A stretch of DNA of 64,000 nt from Virgibacillus_R byunsanensis. Its GTDB lineage: Bacteria; Bacillota; Bacilli; Bacillales; Amphibacillaceae. Made by a program: the position numbers and the translations under genes. Position 1 is the first letter of the stretch, and every line of letters starts with the position of its first letter. Of the stretch, positions 1-8,802 are shown piece by piece. The stretch covers positions 372,001-436,000 of the forward strand of contig NZ_JBHTKJ010000007.1 of the NCBI RefSeq assembly GCF_042675965.1, given 5' to 3'. The notes beneath the pieces are model-generated. The model did not search any database. It saw only the letters and a list, made by a program, of their open reading frames with translations, and was not told the origin of the DNA.

Positions 1-831
1 GATTCAGAAGGTTACGGTTCCCCGTATGGTTATAGTGGTGCTAGTGTTAGACAATTAATTGATGCAGAATATACTTCAATACATGGTTTGGTTCAAGAGA
101 TACGCTATATTAAGTCAGCTGCAGAGATTGAAATTATTAAAGAGTCATGTAGATGGGGAAATCTAGCACATCGCTTATTGCAAAAATATTCAATTCAAGG
201 TTCTAGTGAAGTGGAGATAGAATTGAGAGCTAGCCAAGAAGCTAGTCTTGCTATGATTGAAACTTTAGGACAAGAGTACAAGCCACATGGGAGGACAGCA
301 CGAGCAGGTTTCAGGGGACAAATTGGTGAGATGTCTGCTTTTCCACATGCTGTTACCCAAAATAATATATTAAAAAATAGAGATACTCTTGTAACATATG
401 CAGCTGCTGATGTATGGGATTATCACAGTGAATTAGAGAGAACCATGTTTGTAAATGAGGTGACTTCCGAACAGGAAAAATATTTCCACTTAATGTATGG
501 TGCACAGGAAACGGCGTTTCAACATATTAAACCCGGACAACCTACATCAACTGTAGAAAGGGAAGTGCAAAAATATTATAAAGAAAATGGTATTCAGCAC
601 TTGACTAGACATCATACAGGCCACGCATTAGGATTATTGATTCACGAAGCACCGTTTTTTGATTTAGGAGATCATACTATTATGAAAGCTGGTATGGTAT
701 TTTCTGTAGAACCTGGAATTTATGTAGAAGGCCTTGGAGGATTTCGGCATTCAGATACCATCTTAGTTACTGAAAATGGAATGGAAATGTTGACTTATTA
801 TCCAAGAGATTTAAATTCAATGATTTGCTAA
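1..831 (+). CDS. M24-fold (Xaa-Pro peptidase-like) protein, 5' end outside window
   Basis: Reading frame 1 is open from the first base, so the N-terminus is cut by the window edge; 276 codons and a stop are visible. It is the C-terminal pita-bread domain of peptidase family M24 and a close paralogue of the protein at 61823-62998, sharing the long C-terminal match ending in YYPRDLNS. Several metal positions are not canonical. The usual DFG motif reads TYAAADVWDY, the next Asp is Glu (SELERT), and the last Glu of the usual RxED is Ser (RHSD). The His of TGHALG and the Glu of EPGIYV remain. It is followed after 46 bp by a peptide-binding lipoprotein. I infer a hydrolase of the creatinase/prolidase superfamily with altered chemistry; ordinary prolidase activity is doubtful. 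Confidence 0.85.
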   Translation, partial: DSEGYGSPYGYSGASVRQLIDAEYTSIHGLVQEIRYIKSAAEIEIIKESCRWGNLAHRLLQKYSIQGSSEVEIELRASQEASLAMIETLGQEYKPHGRTARAGFRGQIGEMSAFPHAVTQNNILKNRDTLVTYAAADVWDYHSELERTMFVNEVTSEQEKYFHLMYGAQETAFQHIKPGQPTSTVEREVQKYYKENGIQHLTRHHTGHALGLLIHEAPFFDLGDHTIMKAGMVFSVEPGIYVEGLGGFRHSDTILVTENGMEMLTYYPRDLNSMIC

Positions 832-877
832 ATACAAATAAATTGTAATCTATTTGAAATAAAAAGGAGGAAAAGAA

Positions 878-2548
878 ATGAAGGAGTACAAAAATCTATT
901 AATGGGAGCGGCTATAATACTTTTAGTAACAATTACTTTAAGTGCTTGTAGTAATTCGAATCCAGAGGAAAATGATGTAAGTGTAGAAGCAGAGGTTGAT
1001 GAAGCAAGTGTAGAATTAGCTTCCGAGCAAGAGATTAATATTAATCTTTCCCAAGAACCACCTTCGCTTAACCCAGGTATTGCAACGGATACAACATCAG
1101 GGTCAGTGCTAATTCAAATATTCGAGGGATTAACAAGAGTTGGGCCAGATGGAGAAATTCAAGAGGCAATGGCTTCAGATATTGATATTTCAGAAGATGG
1201 AACAGTCTATACTTTTACCATTCGTGATGATGCTAAGTGGTCCAATGGTGATCCTGTAACTGCTGAAGATTTTGAATTTGCATGGAAATGGGCTTTAAAT
1301 CCTGATAATGCTGATGCTAATTATGCTCACTTACTTTATAGTATTAAAAACGGTGAACAAGCAAAAGCTGGAGAAGTGCCCCCAGGTGAGATAGGGATTG
1401 AGGTTTTAGATGAAAAAGTTTTAGAAGTTACGCTTGAAAGGCCTACACAATACTTCTTAGATTTAACAGCTTACCATACTCTTTATCCAGTTAATAAAAA
1501 TGTTGTTGAAAACAAAGATAAGTGGTTCCTGGATGCTGGCGACCAATATACAACAAATGGTCCCTTTAAGTTATCAAAATGGGAACATGATAACGAAATA
1601 GTATTAATAAAAAATGAAGAATATTGGGATTCAGAAAATGTTAATCTTGATAAAATCACTTTTGTAATGGTAAATGACGAGAGTACAGAGTTAAATATGT
1701 TTAATAGTGGTGAATTAGATTGGGCAGGTCATCCAACTGGCAAGATCCCTCTTTCTTCTATAGATTCACTTAAAGAAGAGGAAGTATTAGTAACTGAACC
1801 TAAAGAAGCAGTTTATTATTATGCTATGAATGTGGAAGAGGAACCGATTGATAATAAAAATATCAGGAAGGCACTTTCGTTGGCTATTGATAGAGAAGGT
1901 ATCGTAAATAATATTACAAAAACAGGAGAATTACCAGCAATGGCCTTTGTTGCTCCTCCTATATGGTCGGAAAATAAAAAAGGCTATTTTGAAGATAACG
2001 ATGTTGAAAAGGCTAAAGAGTACTTAGAGTTAGGGATGAAAGAAAAAGGATATAATACAATTGAAGATATGCCACCAATTACACTATCCTATAATACTTC
2101 AGAAGAACATGCCCAGATCGCTCAAGCAATTCAAGATATGTGGAAGGAAAATCTTGATCTTGATGTTGAATTAGATAACAATGATTGGCAAGTCTATCTT
2201 GATAAATTAGGTTCTGGTGACTACCAAGTTGGTCGTTTTGGGTGGGTTGGTTTAATATCCGATCCAGTAAACTTTCTTGAAATCTTTCAAGAAAAAGGTG
2301 GGGCAAACAGAACTAATTGGGTAAACCAAGAGTATACCGATTTAATAAGACAATCTCGAGACCAAGTCGATCCTGACAAACGTAAAGATACTTTGAAAAG
2401 CGCTGAGCAAATTTTAATGGATGAAATGCCAGTAGCACCTATATATTTTTATTCAAATATCTACGCACATCAAGATTATCTTCATGATGCCTATGTTTCT
2501 TCTTTAGGTACTATTCAATTTAAGTGGGCATATGTGACTGAAAAATAA
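878..2548 (+). CDS. Oligopeptide ABC transporter substrate-binding lipoprotein (OppA/DppE type)
   Basis: A 556-residue extracytoplasmic solute-binding protein of family 5 (SBP_bac_5). The signal peptide ends in a lipobox LSAC with Cys24 as the lipidated residue. It contains the family core motifs, an IFEGL segment near residue 85 and KWSNGDPVTAEDF near residue 125. An AAAAGGAGG-type ribosome site precedes the ATG. It captures peptides outside the membrane for an Opp/Dpp permease. No permease or ATPase follows directly, so it must share membrane components with another locus, for example one of the two transporter sets further right. It sits between an M24-fold gene and a racemase gene, which suggests a dedicated substrate. 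Confidence 0.9.
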   Translation: MKEYKNLLMGAAIILLVTITLSACSNSNPEENDVSVEAEVDEASVELASEQEININLSQEPPSLNPGIATDTTSGSVLIQIFEGLTRVGPDGEIQEAMASDIDISEDGTVYTFTIRDDAKWSNGDPVTAEDFEFAWKWALNPDNADANYAHLLYSIKNGEQAKAGEVPPGEIGIEVLDEKVLEVTLERPTQYFLDLTAYHTLYPVNKNVVENKDKWFLDAGDQYTTNGPFKLSKWEHDNEIVLIKNEEYWDSENVNLDKITFVMVNDESTELNMFNSGELDWAGHPTGKIPLSSIDSLKEEEVLVTEPKEAVYYYAMNVEEEPIDNKNIRKALSLAIDREGIVNNITKTGELPAMAFVAPPIWSENKKGYFEDNDVEKAKEYLELGMKEKGYNTIEDMPPITLSYNTSEEHAQIAQAIQDMWKENLDLDVELDNNDWQVYLDKLGSGDYQVGRFGWVGLISDPVNFLEIFQEKGGANRTNWVNQEYTDLIRQSRDQVDPDKRKDTLKSAEQILMDEMPVAPIYFYSNIYAHQDYLHDAYVSSLGTIQFKWAYVTEK

Positions 2549-2554
2549 TTTAAG

Positions 2555-2597
2555 GTCAAAGAGAAATAGAATATATGCATTTCTATTTCTCTTTGAC
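2555..2597 (+). other. Strong intercistronic stem-loop after the binding-protein gene
   Basis: Perfect 17-bp inverted repeat (arms 2555-2571 and 2581-2597) with a 9-nt loop, directly after the lipoprotein stop codon. No T-tract follows on the plus strand, so it is more likely an mRNA-stabilising or partial read-through element, common after highly expressed binding-protein genes, than a full terminator. Confidence 0.7.
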
Positions 2598-2688
2598 GAT
2601 ATTAAAGTTCAGTACTTATATATTAAATAAGCTAAAGCTTAATGAAATTAAATAATCTGTTGAAGAGAAATGAGAAAGGAGGATATTC

Positions 2689-3438
2689 GTGAAATTAGTT
2701 TACGTCATTCCGGGTCCCTTAAATAAGAAAGAAGTGGAAAGAAGAGGAATAATTTTAAAAGAGTGGGCTTCCCCTCATGTCAAAGTAGATATTGTGAGGG
2801 TAGAAGAAGGCCCCGCTTCGATAGAGTCTATGTATGAAGAGTTTTTAAGTATTCCTGCGACTGCTAGGAAAATTTATGACTTGGAAAAAGAAGGCTATGA
2901 TGCAGCTATCCTTGGATGTGCTGGAGATCCTGGACTTGAAGCTTATCGAGAGATTACTTCTAAAATGTTAGTAGTAGGGCCAGGAATGTCTAGTGTTCAT
3001 GCTGCTTCCATGCTAGGTTATCGTTTTTCAATACTAACAGTCTCTAACAGCACTATACCAAACAGTCATGAATTAGTACGTAAGTCAGGTTTGACAGAAA
3101 GATTAGCATCTATAAAACCTGTAAACATTCCGGTGTTAGACCTTGCGACTAACCGTAGTGAAACTTTAAAGAAGATAAAAAAGATAGCAGAAAGCTCAAT
3201 TGTAGTAGATGGAGCTGATACTATTGTATTAAAGTGTATGTCTATGGGATTTCTTAATATAGCCGAAGAATTACAAAATGACTTGGGTGTCCCAGTGATT
3301 AACCCAGCAAAAGCAGCATTAAAAGCTGCAGAATTTTTAGTGGGGAGCGGTTATCACCATTCGAATAGAGCATATTTACAACCTCCAAAATTAGCATTTG
3401 GAAAAGTTGAATCACTTGAAGAATTATTTATTAAATAA
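2689..3438 (+). CDS. Asp/Glu/hydantoin racemase family protein
   Basis: 249 residues, the usual length for the family, starting at GTG 2689 behind an AAAGGAGG site. The two catalytic cysteines expected for cofactor-independent racemases are visible: Cys77 in GCAGDPG, a motif close to the CFGDPG of hydantoin racemases, and Cys183 in KCMSMG. The C-terminal LGVPVINPAKAA segment also matches the family. It would invert an alpha-carbon stereocentre in an amino acid, hydantoin or related compound in the cytoplasm. It lies in an operon with a peptide-binding lipoprotein and M28- and M20-fold enzymes. The substrate cannot be read from the sequence; a maleate-isomerase-like role is an alternative. Confidence 0.85.
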   Translation: MKLVYVIPGPLNKKEVERRGIILKEWASPHVKVDIVRVEEGPASIESMYEEFLSIPATARKIYDLEKEGYDAAILGCAGDPGLEAYREITSKMLVVGPGMSSVHAASMLGYRFSILTVSNSTIPNSHELVRKSGLTERLASIKPVNIPVLDLATNRSETLKKIKKIAESSIVVDGADTIVLKCMSMGFLNIAEELQNDLGVPVINPAKAALKAAEFLVGSGYHHSNRAYLQPPKLAFGKVESLEELFIK

Positions 3439-3466
3439 TATAGGAATTATTTTGAGGAGAGATAAA

Positions 3467-5233
3467 ATGAAAACAAAACTCCATGAAGAAAAGCAAGTAA
3501 TAAATGATATAAATTTAGAAATACCAAAACGAATATTATCTAAATTTAGCAAGTTGATTCGAGAATCTGGTAGTGATGATGAAAAAATAGCAGCTTCTTA
3601 TCTTACAAGTTATTTAGAAGAGTGGGAAGTTCCTCATCAAGTTCATTATCCAAAACTTTACTTGAGTGTACCTAAGGATTCATCTTTACAGATAAGTCAC
3701 CCAATAGAAAAAAATATCAGAGCGAAGGTACCTTCATTTTCAAAAGCTACAGAGAAACAGTGTAGTGGAGAAATTGTCTATATCCAATCGAAGAAAGCTT
3801 CTAAAATTGAGGATATTTTTTCTGGAGGCCTAATAGAACATGATGAGGATAGTTTGAAAGATAAAATTGTTTTAACTGAAGGATATCCAATGCCTGGACA
3901 AGTCAGTACTTTCCAAGAAAGTAATGCTAAGGCAGCTATATTCATTAGCCCTGGCCAACGTATTCATGAAGGGATATGTACACCTGTTTGGGGTTCGCCA
4001 GATTTAGATAGTATGGATAATGAACCTCATATTCCTGTTCTATCAATTAGTAAAGAAGATGGGGAATTGCTAAAAAAAATATGCGAACAAGATACTGCAC
4101 ATATTAAGTTTGAAACAAACTTAGACAAAGGATGGTTTGATTGTCCATTGATAGACATTTTCATCCCGGGAACAGTCGAAACAGACAAGTATGTTTTACT
4201 GCATGGACATTTGGATTCTTGGCATGAAGGAATTGGTGATAATGCAACTGGAAATGCTGCTTTATTGGAGATAGCGAGAGTATTGCACAAGAATAAGGAT
4301 AAAATAAAAAGGAGTATTCGTATTGCTATTTGGCCAGGCCACTCTACTGGACGTTATGCAGGCTCAACTTGGTTTGCTGATCAATATGCATTAGATTTAG
4401 ATGAGAACTGTATCGCCCAGGTTAATTGTGATTCACCAGGTTGTCGCTGGGCAACATCATATTCCAATATTAATTGGATGAGTGAAGCAGATGAATTCTG
4501 TAAAAAAGCAATTAAGGATGTTGTTGGTCAAGACTCTTCTGGTTCAAGGCCAAGACGTTCAGGTGATTATTCATTTAATAATATAGGGATCACTTCTTAT
4601 TATAAACTATCATCTACTATGCCAGATGAACTTATAAAGGAAAAAGGTTATCATCCAGTAGGCGGTTGCGGAGGAAATATAGAATGGCACACTGAAGATG
4701 ACCTACTACACATAGTAGATTACGACATCTTAAAGAAAGATATAGAACTTTATCTAGTTTCAGTTTTTCGGGTACTTAATAAACCCATCTATCCGTTTAA
4801 TTATGTTAATACTATTGATGAAATTATAAATACAATTCAACAATATCAACAAGAATCTGGAAGTCATTTTAACTTTGATTTAGCTTTGCACGAGGCTGAA
4901 CAATTAAAACAATCTTTAACTGAATTTTATCAGAATATAGAGTATTTAAAAGGTGAATCAATAACAGACATAGATGTACAGAAACAGAACAATAAATTAC
5001 TGAAGTTGGGGAGAATTTTAATTACGATGAATTATTCACGAAGTGGTAAGTTCAGACAGGACCCTGCACTTGAGGTGCCACCACTACCTGATATAGCGCC
5101 TGCTCTAACACTTCAAAAGCTTCAACCTGATTCTCACCTTTATAATGTAACAAAAAACCATTTAACACGTGGTCAAAATCGTATTATTTTTTCTTTAAGA
5201 AAAGTAAAGGAAATATTAAAAACTAGTAATTAA
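3467..5233 (+). CDS. M28-fold protein with altered catalytic motif
   Basis: 588 residues from ATG 3467, chosen over an upstream ATG because a GAGGAGAG ribosome site precedes it. A protease-associated-like region (about residues 70-220) precedes an M28 aminopeptidase-fold domain. Metal ligands are recognisable: His248 and Asp250 in HGHLDSW, Asp258 in GDNATG, Asp322 in NCDSPG and a late His in EWHTEDD. The Glu-Glu pair that normally supplies the catalytic base and a ligand (GEExG) is replaced by His292-Ser293 in WPGHSTGRYAGS. There is no signal peptide, so it acts in the cytoplasm. It starts 28 bp after the racemase gene. Homologues with this His-Ser motif exist as far as I recall, but I know of no characterised function. 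Confidence 0.85.
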   Translation: MKTKLHEEKQVINDINLEIPKRILSKFSKLIRESGSDDEKIAASYLTSYLEEWEVPHQVHYPKLYLSVPKDSSLQISHPIEKNIRAKVPSFSKATEKQCSGEIVYIQSKKASKIEDIFSGGLIEHDEDSLKDKIVLTEGYPMPGQVSTFQESNAKAAIFISPGQRIHEGICTPVWGSPDLDSMDNEPHIPVLSISKEDGELLKKICEQDTAHIKFETNLDKGWFDCPLIDIFIPGTVETDKYVLLHGHLDSWHEGIGDNATGNAALLEIARVLHKNKDKIKRSIRIAIWPGHSTGRYAGSTWFADQYALDLDENCIAQVNCDSPGCRWATSYSNINWMSEADEFCKKAIKDVVGQDSSGSRPRRSGDYSFNNIGITSYYKLSSTMPDELIKEKGYHPVGGCGGNIEWHTEDDLLHIVDYDILKKDIELYLVSVFRVLNKPIYPFNYVNTIDEIINTIQQYQQESGSHFNFDLALHEAEQLKQSLTEFYQNIEYLKGESITDIDVQKQNNKLLKLGRILITMNYSRSGKFRQDPALEVPPLPDIAPALTLQKLQPDSHLYNVTKNHLTRGQNRIIFSLRKVKEILKTSN

Positions 5234-5272
5234 GCATTTATTAAACTATTAATTTAAGAAGGGAAGATATAA

Positions 5273-6676
5273 ATGAATTTAAATAAAGTACTCCAAGTGC
5301 TAGAAAGTAATTTTGATAAAGATTTGGAAAAGGTTCGTGATTTGTTAAAAATGCCAAGTATTAGCTATACTGGGGAAGGGATACAAGAGACAGCAAGTCG
5401 TTTAAACGATTTGATAATAGAAATGGGAGGAACTTCTGAAGTTGTTAAAACTGAGGGACACCCTATTGTATTTGGAGAATTAGACGAAAACCAGGAACAT
5501 ACAATACTAATATACGGTATGTATGATGTAATGCCTACAGATGAAGATGGTTGGACTGTGGATCCTTGGGGAGCAGAAATAAAAGATAATCCAAAACTAG
5601 GACCATGCATAATAAATAGAGGAGCTGTAAATACAAAAGGCCCACTTGCTGCATTTTTTAACACTTTAAATGCTATTAAAAAAGTTGATGGTAAACTGCC
5701 TGTCAATATATTGTTTGCTTTAGAAGGAGAAGAAGAGATGGGTAGTAGAAGTTTCCCAGCATTCCTTGAAAAATATAAGGATAAACTATCGAAAGCTGAA
5801 GCTGTGCTATTCCCATTTTTTGAACAAAATCATGAAGGAACCCCGAGTCTAAGACTAGGCACAAAAGGATTACTCTATTTTGAGTTAATTTGTCAAGGTG
5901 GAGATTGGGGTGGACCAAGAAGCAGAGGAATCCATGGTTCTTATAATGCCTGGGTGAAAAATCCAGCCTGGAGAATGGTAAATGCTTTATCTACATTAGT
6001 AGATGACAATGAAAATATTCTTGTTGAGGATTTTTATACGGATGTTGCCGACTTAAAAGATAATGAAAAGAAAATTTTACGAAGACAAGTGGATGAAAAT
6101 TTATTTAATGAAAATGTATTTTTGGAAAACAATGATGTAAAAACATTTAAGTATTCTTCTAAAGGATTTGATTTATGGGAAAAGTACTTTAGTAGACCTC
6201 AGCTGAATATAGATGGGATATACTCTGGATACACAGGACCCGAAACAAAAACTCTTTTACCACATATTGCTACTGCAAAAGTAGACGTTAGAATGGTACC
6301 GAATATGGATCCAGATAAAGTAGCAGACACGATTCGTAAACATCTCGATCGGAATGGGTACTCTGATATTGAAATGAAAATTTATAACAAATATTATTGG
6401 TCGAAAGTAGATTTTGAAGAAAATATCGTTCAAGCTATGGCAGATACTTACCGTGACATGGGTGAGGAACCACAAGTCTGGCCACTAAATCCTGGAAGTG
6501 CACCTTATTATGTGTTTGAAAGACACTTGAAAATACCTTATGTAGCTGGAGGTATGGGTCATGGATCGCGACAACATTCTAGTGATGAATATTGTACAGT
6601 TCAAGGAGTTCTTGATTTTGAAAAATCTATGGCTATATTCTTAAATAATTATAAGAAACGAGTATCAGATAACTAA
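5273..6676 (+). CDS. M20 family metallohydrolase-like protein with degenerate metal site
   Basis: 467 residues, in the range of M20 dipeptidases, starting at ATG 5273 behind GAAGGGAAG and 39 bp after the M28-fold gene. The M20 layout is clear: catalytic domain, inserted dimerisation domain (GIHGSYN) and C-terminal GHGSRQHSSDEY. The usual first ligand His is Met83 (GMYDVMP), with Asp85 kept. The bridging Asp is Asn120 (RGAVNTKGP). The Glu154-Glu155 pair is kept (EEEMGS). The Asp normally about 35 residues later is not at its expected place. It is cytoplasmic by lack of a signal. It could still hydrolyse an amide with one metal, or with different ligands; that is inference. Confidence 0.85.
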   Translation: MNLNKVLQVLESNFDKDLEKVRDLLKMPSISYTGEGIQETASRLNDLIIEMGGTSEVVKTEGHPIVFGELDENQEHTILIYGMYDVMPTDEDGWTVDPWGAEIKDNPKLGPCIINRGAVNTKGPLAAFFNTLNAIKKVDGKLPVNILFALEGEEEMGSRSFPAFLEKYKDKLSKAEAVLFPFFEQNHEGTPSLRLGTKGLLYFELICQGGDWGGPRSRGIHGSYNAWVKNPAWRMVNALSTLVDDNENILVEDFYTDVADLKDNEKKILRRQVDENLFNENVFLENNDVKTFKYSSKGFDLWEKYFSRPQLNIDGIYSGYTGPETKTLLPHIATAKVDVRMVPNMDPDKVADTIRKHLDRNGYSDIEMKIYNKYYWSKVDFEENIVQAMADTYRDMGEEPQVWPLNPGSAPYYVFERHLKIPYVAGGMGHGSRQHSSDEYCTVQGVLDFEKSMAIFLNNYKKRVSDN

Positions 6677-6763
6677 TTTTCACTAAATGAGTTACAAAAA
6701 ATCAATGAGTTAAAATAACTTAATCGTCATGCTTATATAGATACCTAACTTATAACTAATAGA

Positions 6764-6805
6764 AGTGCAAAGTAATAGTAATTCCGTTATTTTGCACTCC
6801 CTATT
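6764..6805 (+). terminator. Rho-independent terminator of the left operon
   Basis: 12-bp stem (6764-6775 and 6787-6798, one G-U pair) around TGCAAA/TTTGCA, then a pyrimidine-rich CTATTTCTATTT run. It closes the operon that ends with the M20-like gene. Confidence 0.75.
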
Positions 6806-6924
6806 TCTATTTACGAGAATTGATAAAATATAATTATTCCCCTTTTTGGGTACTTTCATAGACTGTACAGTTGTCTGTTACTCCATTACAATTAAATAAA
6901 ATACATATCAAGGGGCGAACGAGC

Positions 6925-7662
6925 ATGAAAATAGATATTTTAGGATACTGGGGAGCCTATCCATCAGATGGTGGGGCTACTGCTGGATATTTAATTTCTA
7001 CTGATGAGGGTCGTATTTTACTAGATTGTGGTAGTGGGATTATGAGTAAGCTTTCACTTATATCAAAAGCCGAAGAGCTTTCTGGGGTAATTTTGTCTCA
7101 TTTACATTATGATCATATGTCTGATGTGGGTGTTCTACAATATGCGGTTGCAGGAGCTTTGCGTACAGGCAGAATGAGTGAAAGGATTAAAATTATATCA
7201 CCAACAGAGCCTGTAAATAAGTGGGAACAGATTCAGAGTAAGCAGTCTGAGAATATTCCTTTAGAACAATTGACTAGTCTGACAATGGCTGGTGCTGAGA
7301 TAGAATTTTATGCCGTAAACCATACGATACCATGCTATGCAGTCAAGATTACATATAAAAATAATGTGTTTGTTTATTCGGCTGATACGACGTATATGGA
7401 TTCTTTAGCCGAGTTCGCACAAGGTGCCAATGTATTTATTTGTGAGGCAACCAATTGCGAGGGGAGTACGCACACTGTAGGTGCAGGGCATATGGATGCT
7501 AAAGAAGCTGCTAAAATTGGGAGGAAGGCTAAAGTCGGGAAACTCATCTTGACACATTTACCATCTGATGGTGATTTTCAATTAATGAAGCGGCAGGCAA
7601 CTGAGGTGTTTGGTAGAGAAGTATATTTGGCAACAGAAAATGATTCGATCACATTGGAGTAG
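6925..7662 (+). CDS. yhfI: MBL-fold metallo-hydrolase, YhfI family
   Basis: 245 residues from ATG 6925. The upstream start at 6871 lacks a ribosome site, whereas AAGGGGC precedes 6925. The metallo-beta-lactamase motif is HLHYDH, with further ligands in FICEAT and the late LTHLPS. The N-terminus MKIDILGYWGAYP and overall length match the Bacillus YhfI protein, a putative cytoplasmic metal-dependent hydrolase. Substrate unknown; the fold is shared with RNase Z and lactonases. It stands alone and is followed by a non-coding region with a possible small RNA. Confidence 0.8.
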   Translation: MKIDILGYWGAYPSDGGATAGYLISTDEGRILLDCGSGIMSKLSLISKAEELSGVILSHLHYDHMSDVGVLQYAVAGALRTGRMSERIKIISPTEPVNKWEQIQSKQSENIPLEQLTSLTMAGAEIEFYAVNHTIPCYAVKITYKNNVFVYSADTTYMDSLAEFAQGANVFICEATNCEGSTHTVGAGHMDAKEAAKIGRKAKVGKLILTHLPSDGDFQLMKRQATEVFGREVYLATENDSITLE

Positions 7663-7723
7663 TTACTATCCCGGATTTTATTGGTTTTGGGAAAAAGTTC
7701 AAGTGGTGTATAACGTAAAACCA

Positions 7724-7732
7724 TGTTATAAT
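7724..7732 (+). promoter_or_regulatory. Extended -10 promoter (TGTTATAAT)
   Basis: A TGnTATAAT box with a perfect -10 hexamer (7727-7732); the -35 region is poor, as is allowed for extended -10 promoters. It would start transcription near 7739, ahead of the hairpin-rich region that ends in a terminator at 7854. Confidence 0.5.
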
Positions 7733-7738
7733 CATAAA

Positions 7739-7854
7739 GCGATGAGCTGATTTGTGTAAGACGAAGGACAATGCAATACATGTGAATGTGAACACATGGT
7801 TCTGCGCCACAAATAAACGCGAGAGACGTCTGTATGTCATACAGGCGTTTTTTT
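7739..7854 (+). ncRNA. Candidate small RNA of about 115 nt with its own terminator
   Basis: Between yhfI and a repeat cluster lies a possible stand-alone transcript. It has an extended -10 box just upstream, a closing stem ATTTGTG/CACAAAT, an internal hairpin CATGTG-8 nt-CACATG, and a rho-independent terminator (arms 7826-7835 and 7839-7848, then a T run to 7854). I do not recognise it as a known RNA family; a leader of a deleted gene is the main alternative. No plus-strand gene follows before 8311. Confidence 0.4.
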
Positions 7855-7855
7855 A

Positions 7856-7943
7856 GTAGATAAGAAAGTATAAAATTTTCTTATCTACATAAGTGTAACT
7901 AAGGCTTCCGCCATTAAGGCTTGGCGATAAGCCAAGTTTTCTA
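7856..7943 (+). repeat. Palindromic intergenic repeat, family 2, copy a
   Basis: Begins with an 11-bp perfect inverted repeat GTAGATAAGAA/TTCTTATCTAC (7856-7888), then a segment rich in AAGGCTT and CTTGGCGATAAGCCAAG. Related copies lie at 20130-20186 (inverted), 21885-21938 and, as the first palindrome only, at 22581-22613. No coding potential. Confidence 0.8.
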
Positions 7944-8152
7944 ATAGCTTAGGAAATTATAAAATTAGGAACCTATGGATAAATTATTAACTGCTTAAGC
8001 CACGTCCAACTCCAGCGCCCAACGACTAGTGGGCTTCCTGATCCTCCTTGTGATAAGTCAACATCGAATCGCTTACGCTCTTCGTGTTTCCTGTATCTCA
8101 CGCGGATAAGTCCAGCCCATACGTCTACACGGGCACTTGCGCTTTTTTTTCT
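7944..8152. repeat. Intergenic repeat, family 3, copy a
   Basis: Starts with a block AATTATAAAATTA followed by TTAACTGCTTAAGCCACGTCCA, which recurs at 17860-18015. The rest is a GC-richer intergenic sequence with several short inverted repeats and a final T run. It fills most of the 648-bp gene-free stretch between yhfI and the CoxG-like gene; the remaining 150 bp hold only the promoter region of the latter. Confidence 0.6.
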
Positions 8153-8310
8153 AAATACCTGTTCTAAAAATATAAAGTGAACATATAATGAAAAATGTGC
8201 ATTTTATCTTTAGCAAAACTTGCATCCTTTTTCATCAAATTTTTCATGTAGTTATGCTAAGGGAACAAGAATAGTCATGTGGATATGACTACATATGGGA
8301 GGGCGTTTTA

Positions 8311-8766
8311 ATGCCGTGTGGAAAACATCAATTGGAACTTGATATTCCAATAGAATACACTTGGAATTTTGTTAGTGATATGAACAACTGGGCTCCATTA
8401 GTGCCGGGTTATGTGAAACATGAAATTATAAGTTGTAATCAATCAACTTGGGAATTCAAAGGGGAAGTTGGGAAGATAAAAAAATCAGTCTGTCTTCAAA
8501 TAGATATAACCGAATGGAAGAAACCATCAACAGTCTCATTTAATTTAACAGGATTAAACGAAAACTTTGATGGAAATGGATATTTCCAAGCTGAAAAAAT
8601 TAATGATAAGTTGACAGCTATGACTGGTTTTCTAAATATAACTGCAAGAGGATTCACTGGACCAATGATTAATTCAGTTCTAAGGACAATCGTTCCAAAA
8701 ACCACAAGAGAGCTCACTGCAGCAGTTGCTACTAAAATGGGAGAAGTAGAAACTGTTATGCATTAA
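8311..8766 (+). CDS. CoxG/SRPBCC family protein
   Basis: 151 residues, matching CO-dehydrogenase subunit G-like proteins of the START/SRPBCC fold. The N-terminal pattern IPIEYTWNFVSDMNNWAPLVPG is typical, and a C-terminal helix follows. A GGGAGGG ribosome site precedes the ATG. In CO-oxidising bacteria CoxG anchors the dehydrogenase to the membrane. No cox genes are near, so this is a stand-alone member that probably binds a hydrophobic ligand. Function unproven. Confidence 0.75.
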   Translation: MPCGKHQLELDIPIEYTWNFVSDMNNWAPLVPGYVKHEIISCNQSTWEFKGEVGKIKKSVCLQIDITEWKKPSTVSFNLTGLNENFDGNGYFQAEKINDKLTAMTGFLNITARGFTGPMINSVLRTIVPKTTRELTAAVATKMGEVETVMH

Positions 8767-8802
8767 TATAGATTGGAGCACGGATATCGCAGAAAACGGG
8801 GG

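Noticed and set aside
2555..2597. Terminator after the first binding-protein gene
   Set aside because: The stem is perfect but no T run follows on the plus strand, so it is listed as a stem-loop only.
3398..3466. Upstream ATG start for the M28-fold gene
   Set aside because: It would overlap the racemase gene by 41 bp and has no ribosome site; ATG 3467 has one.
7739..7854. Assignment of the hairpin region to 6S RNA, SRP RNA or a known riboswitch
   Set aside because: I could not match its motifs to any family I know, so it is left unnamed.
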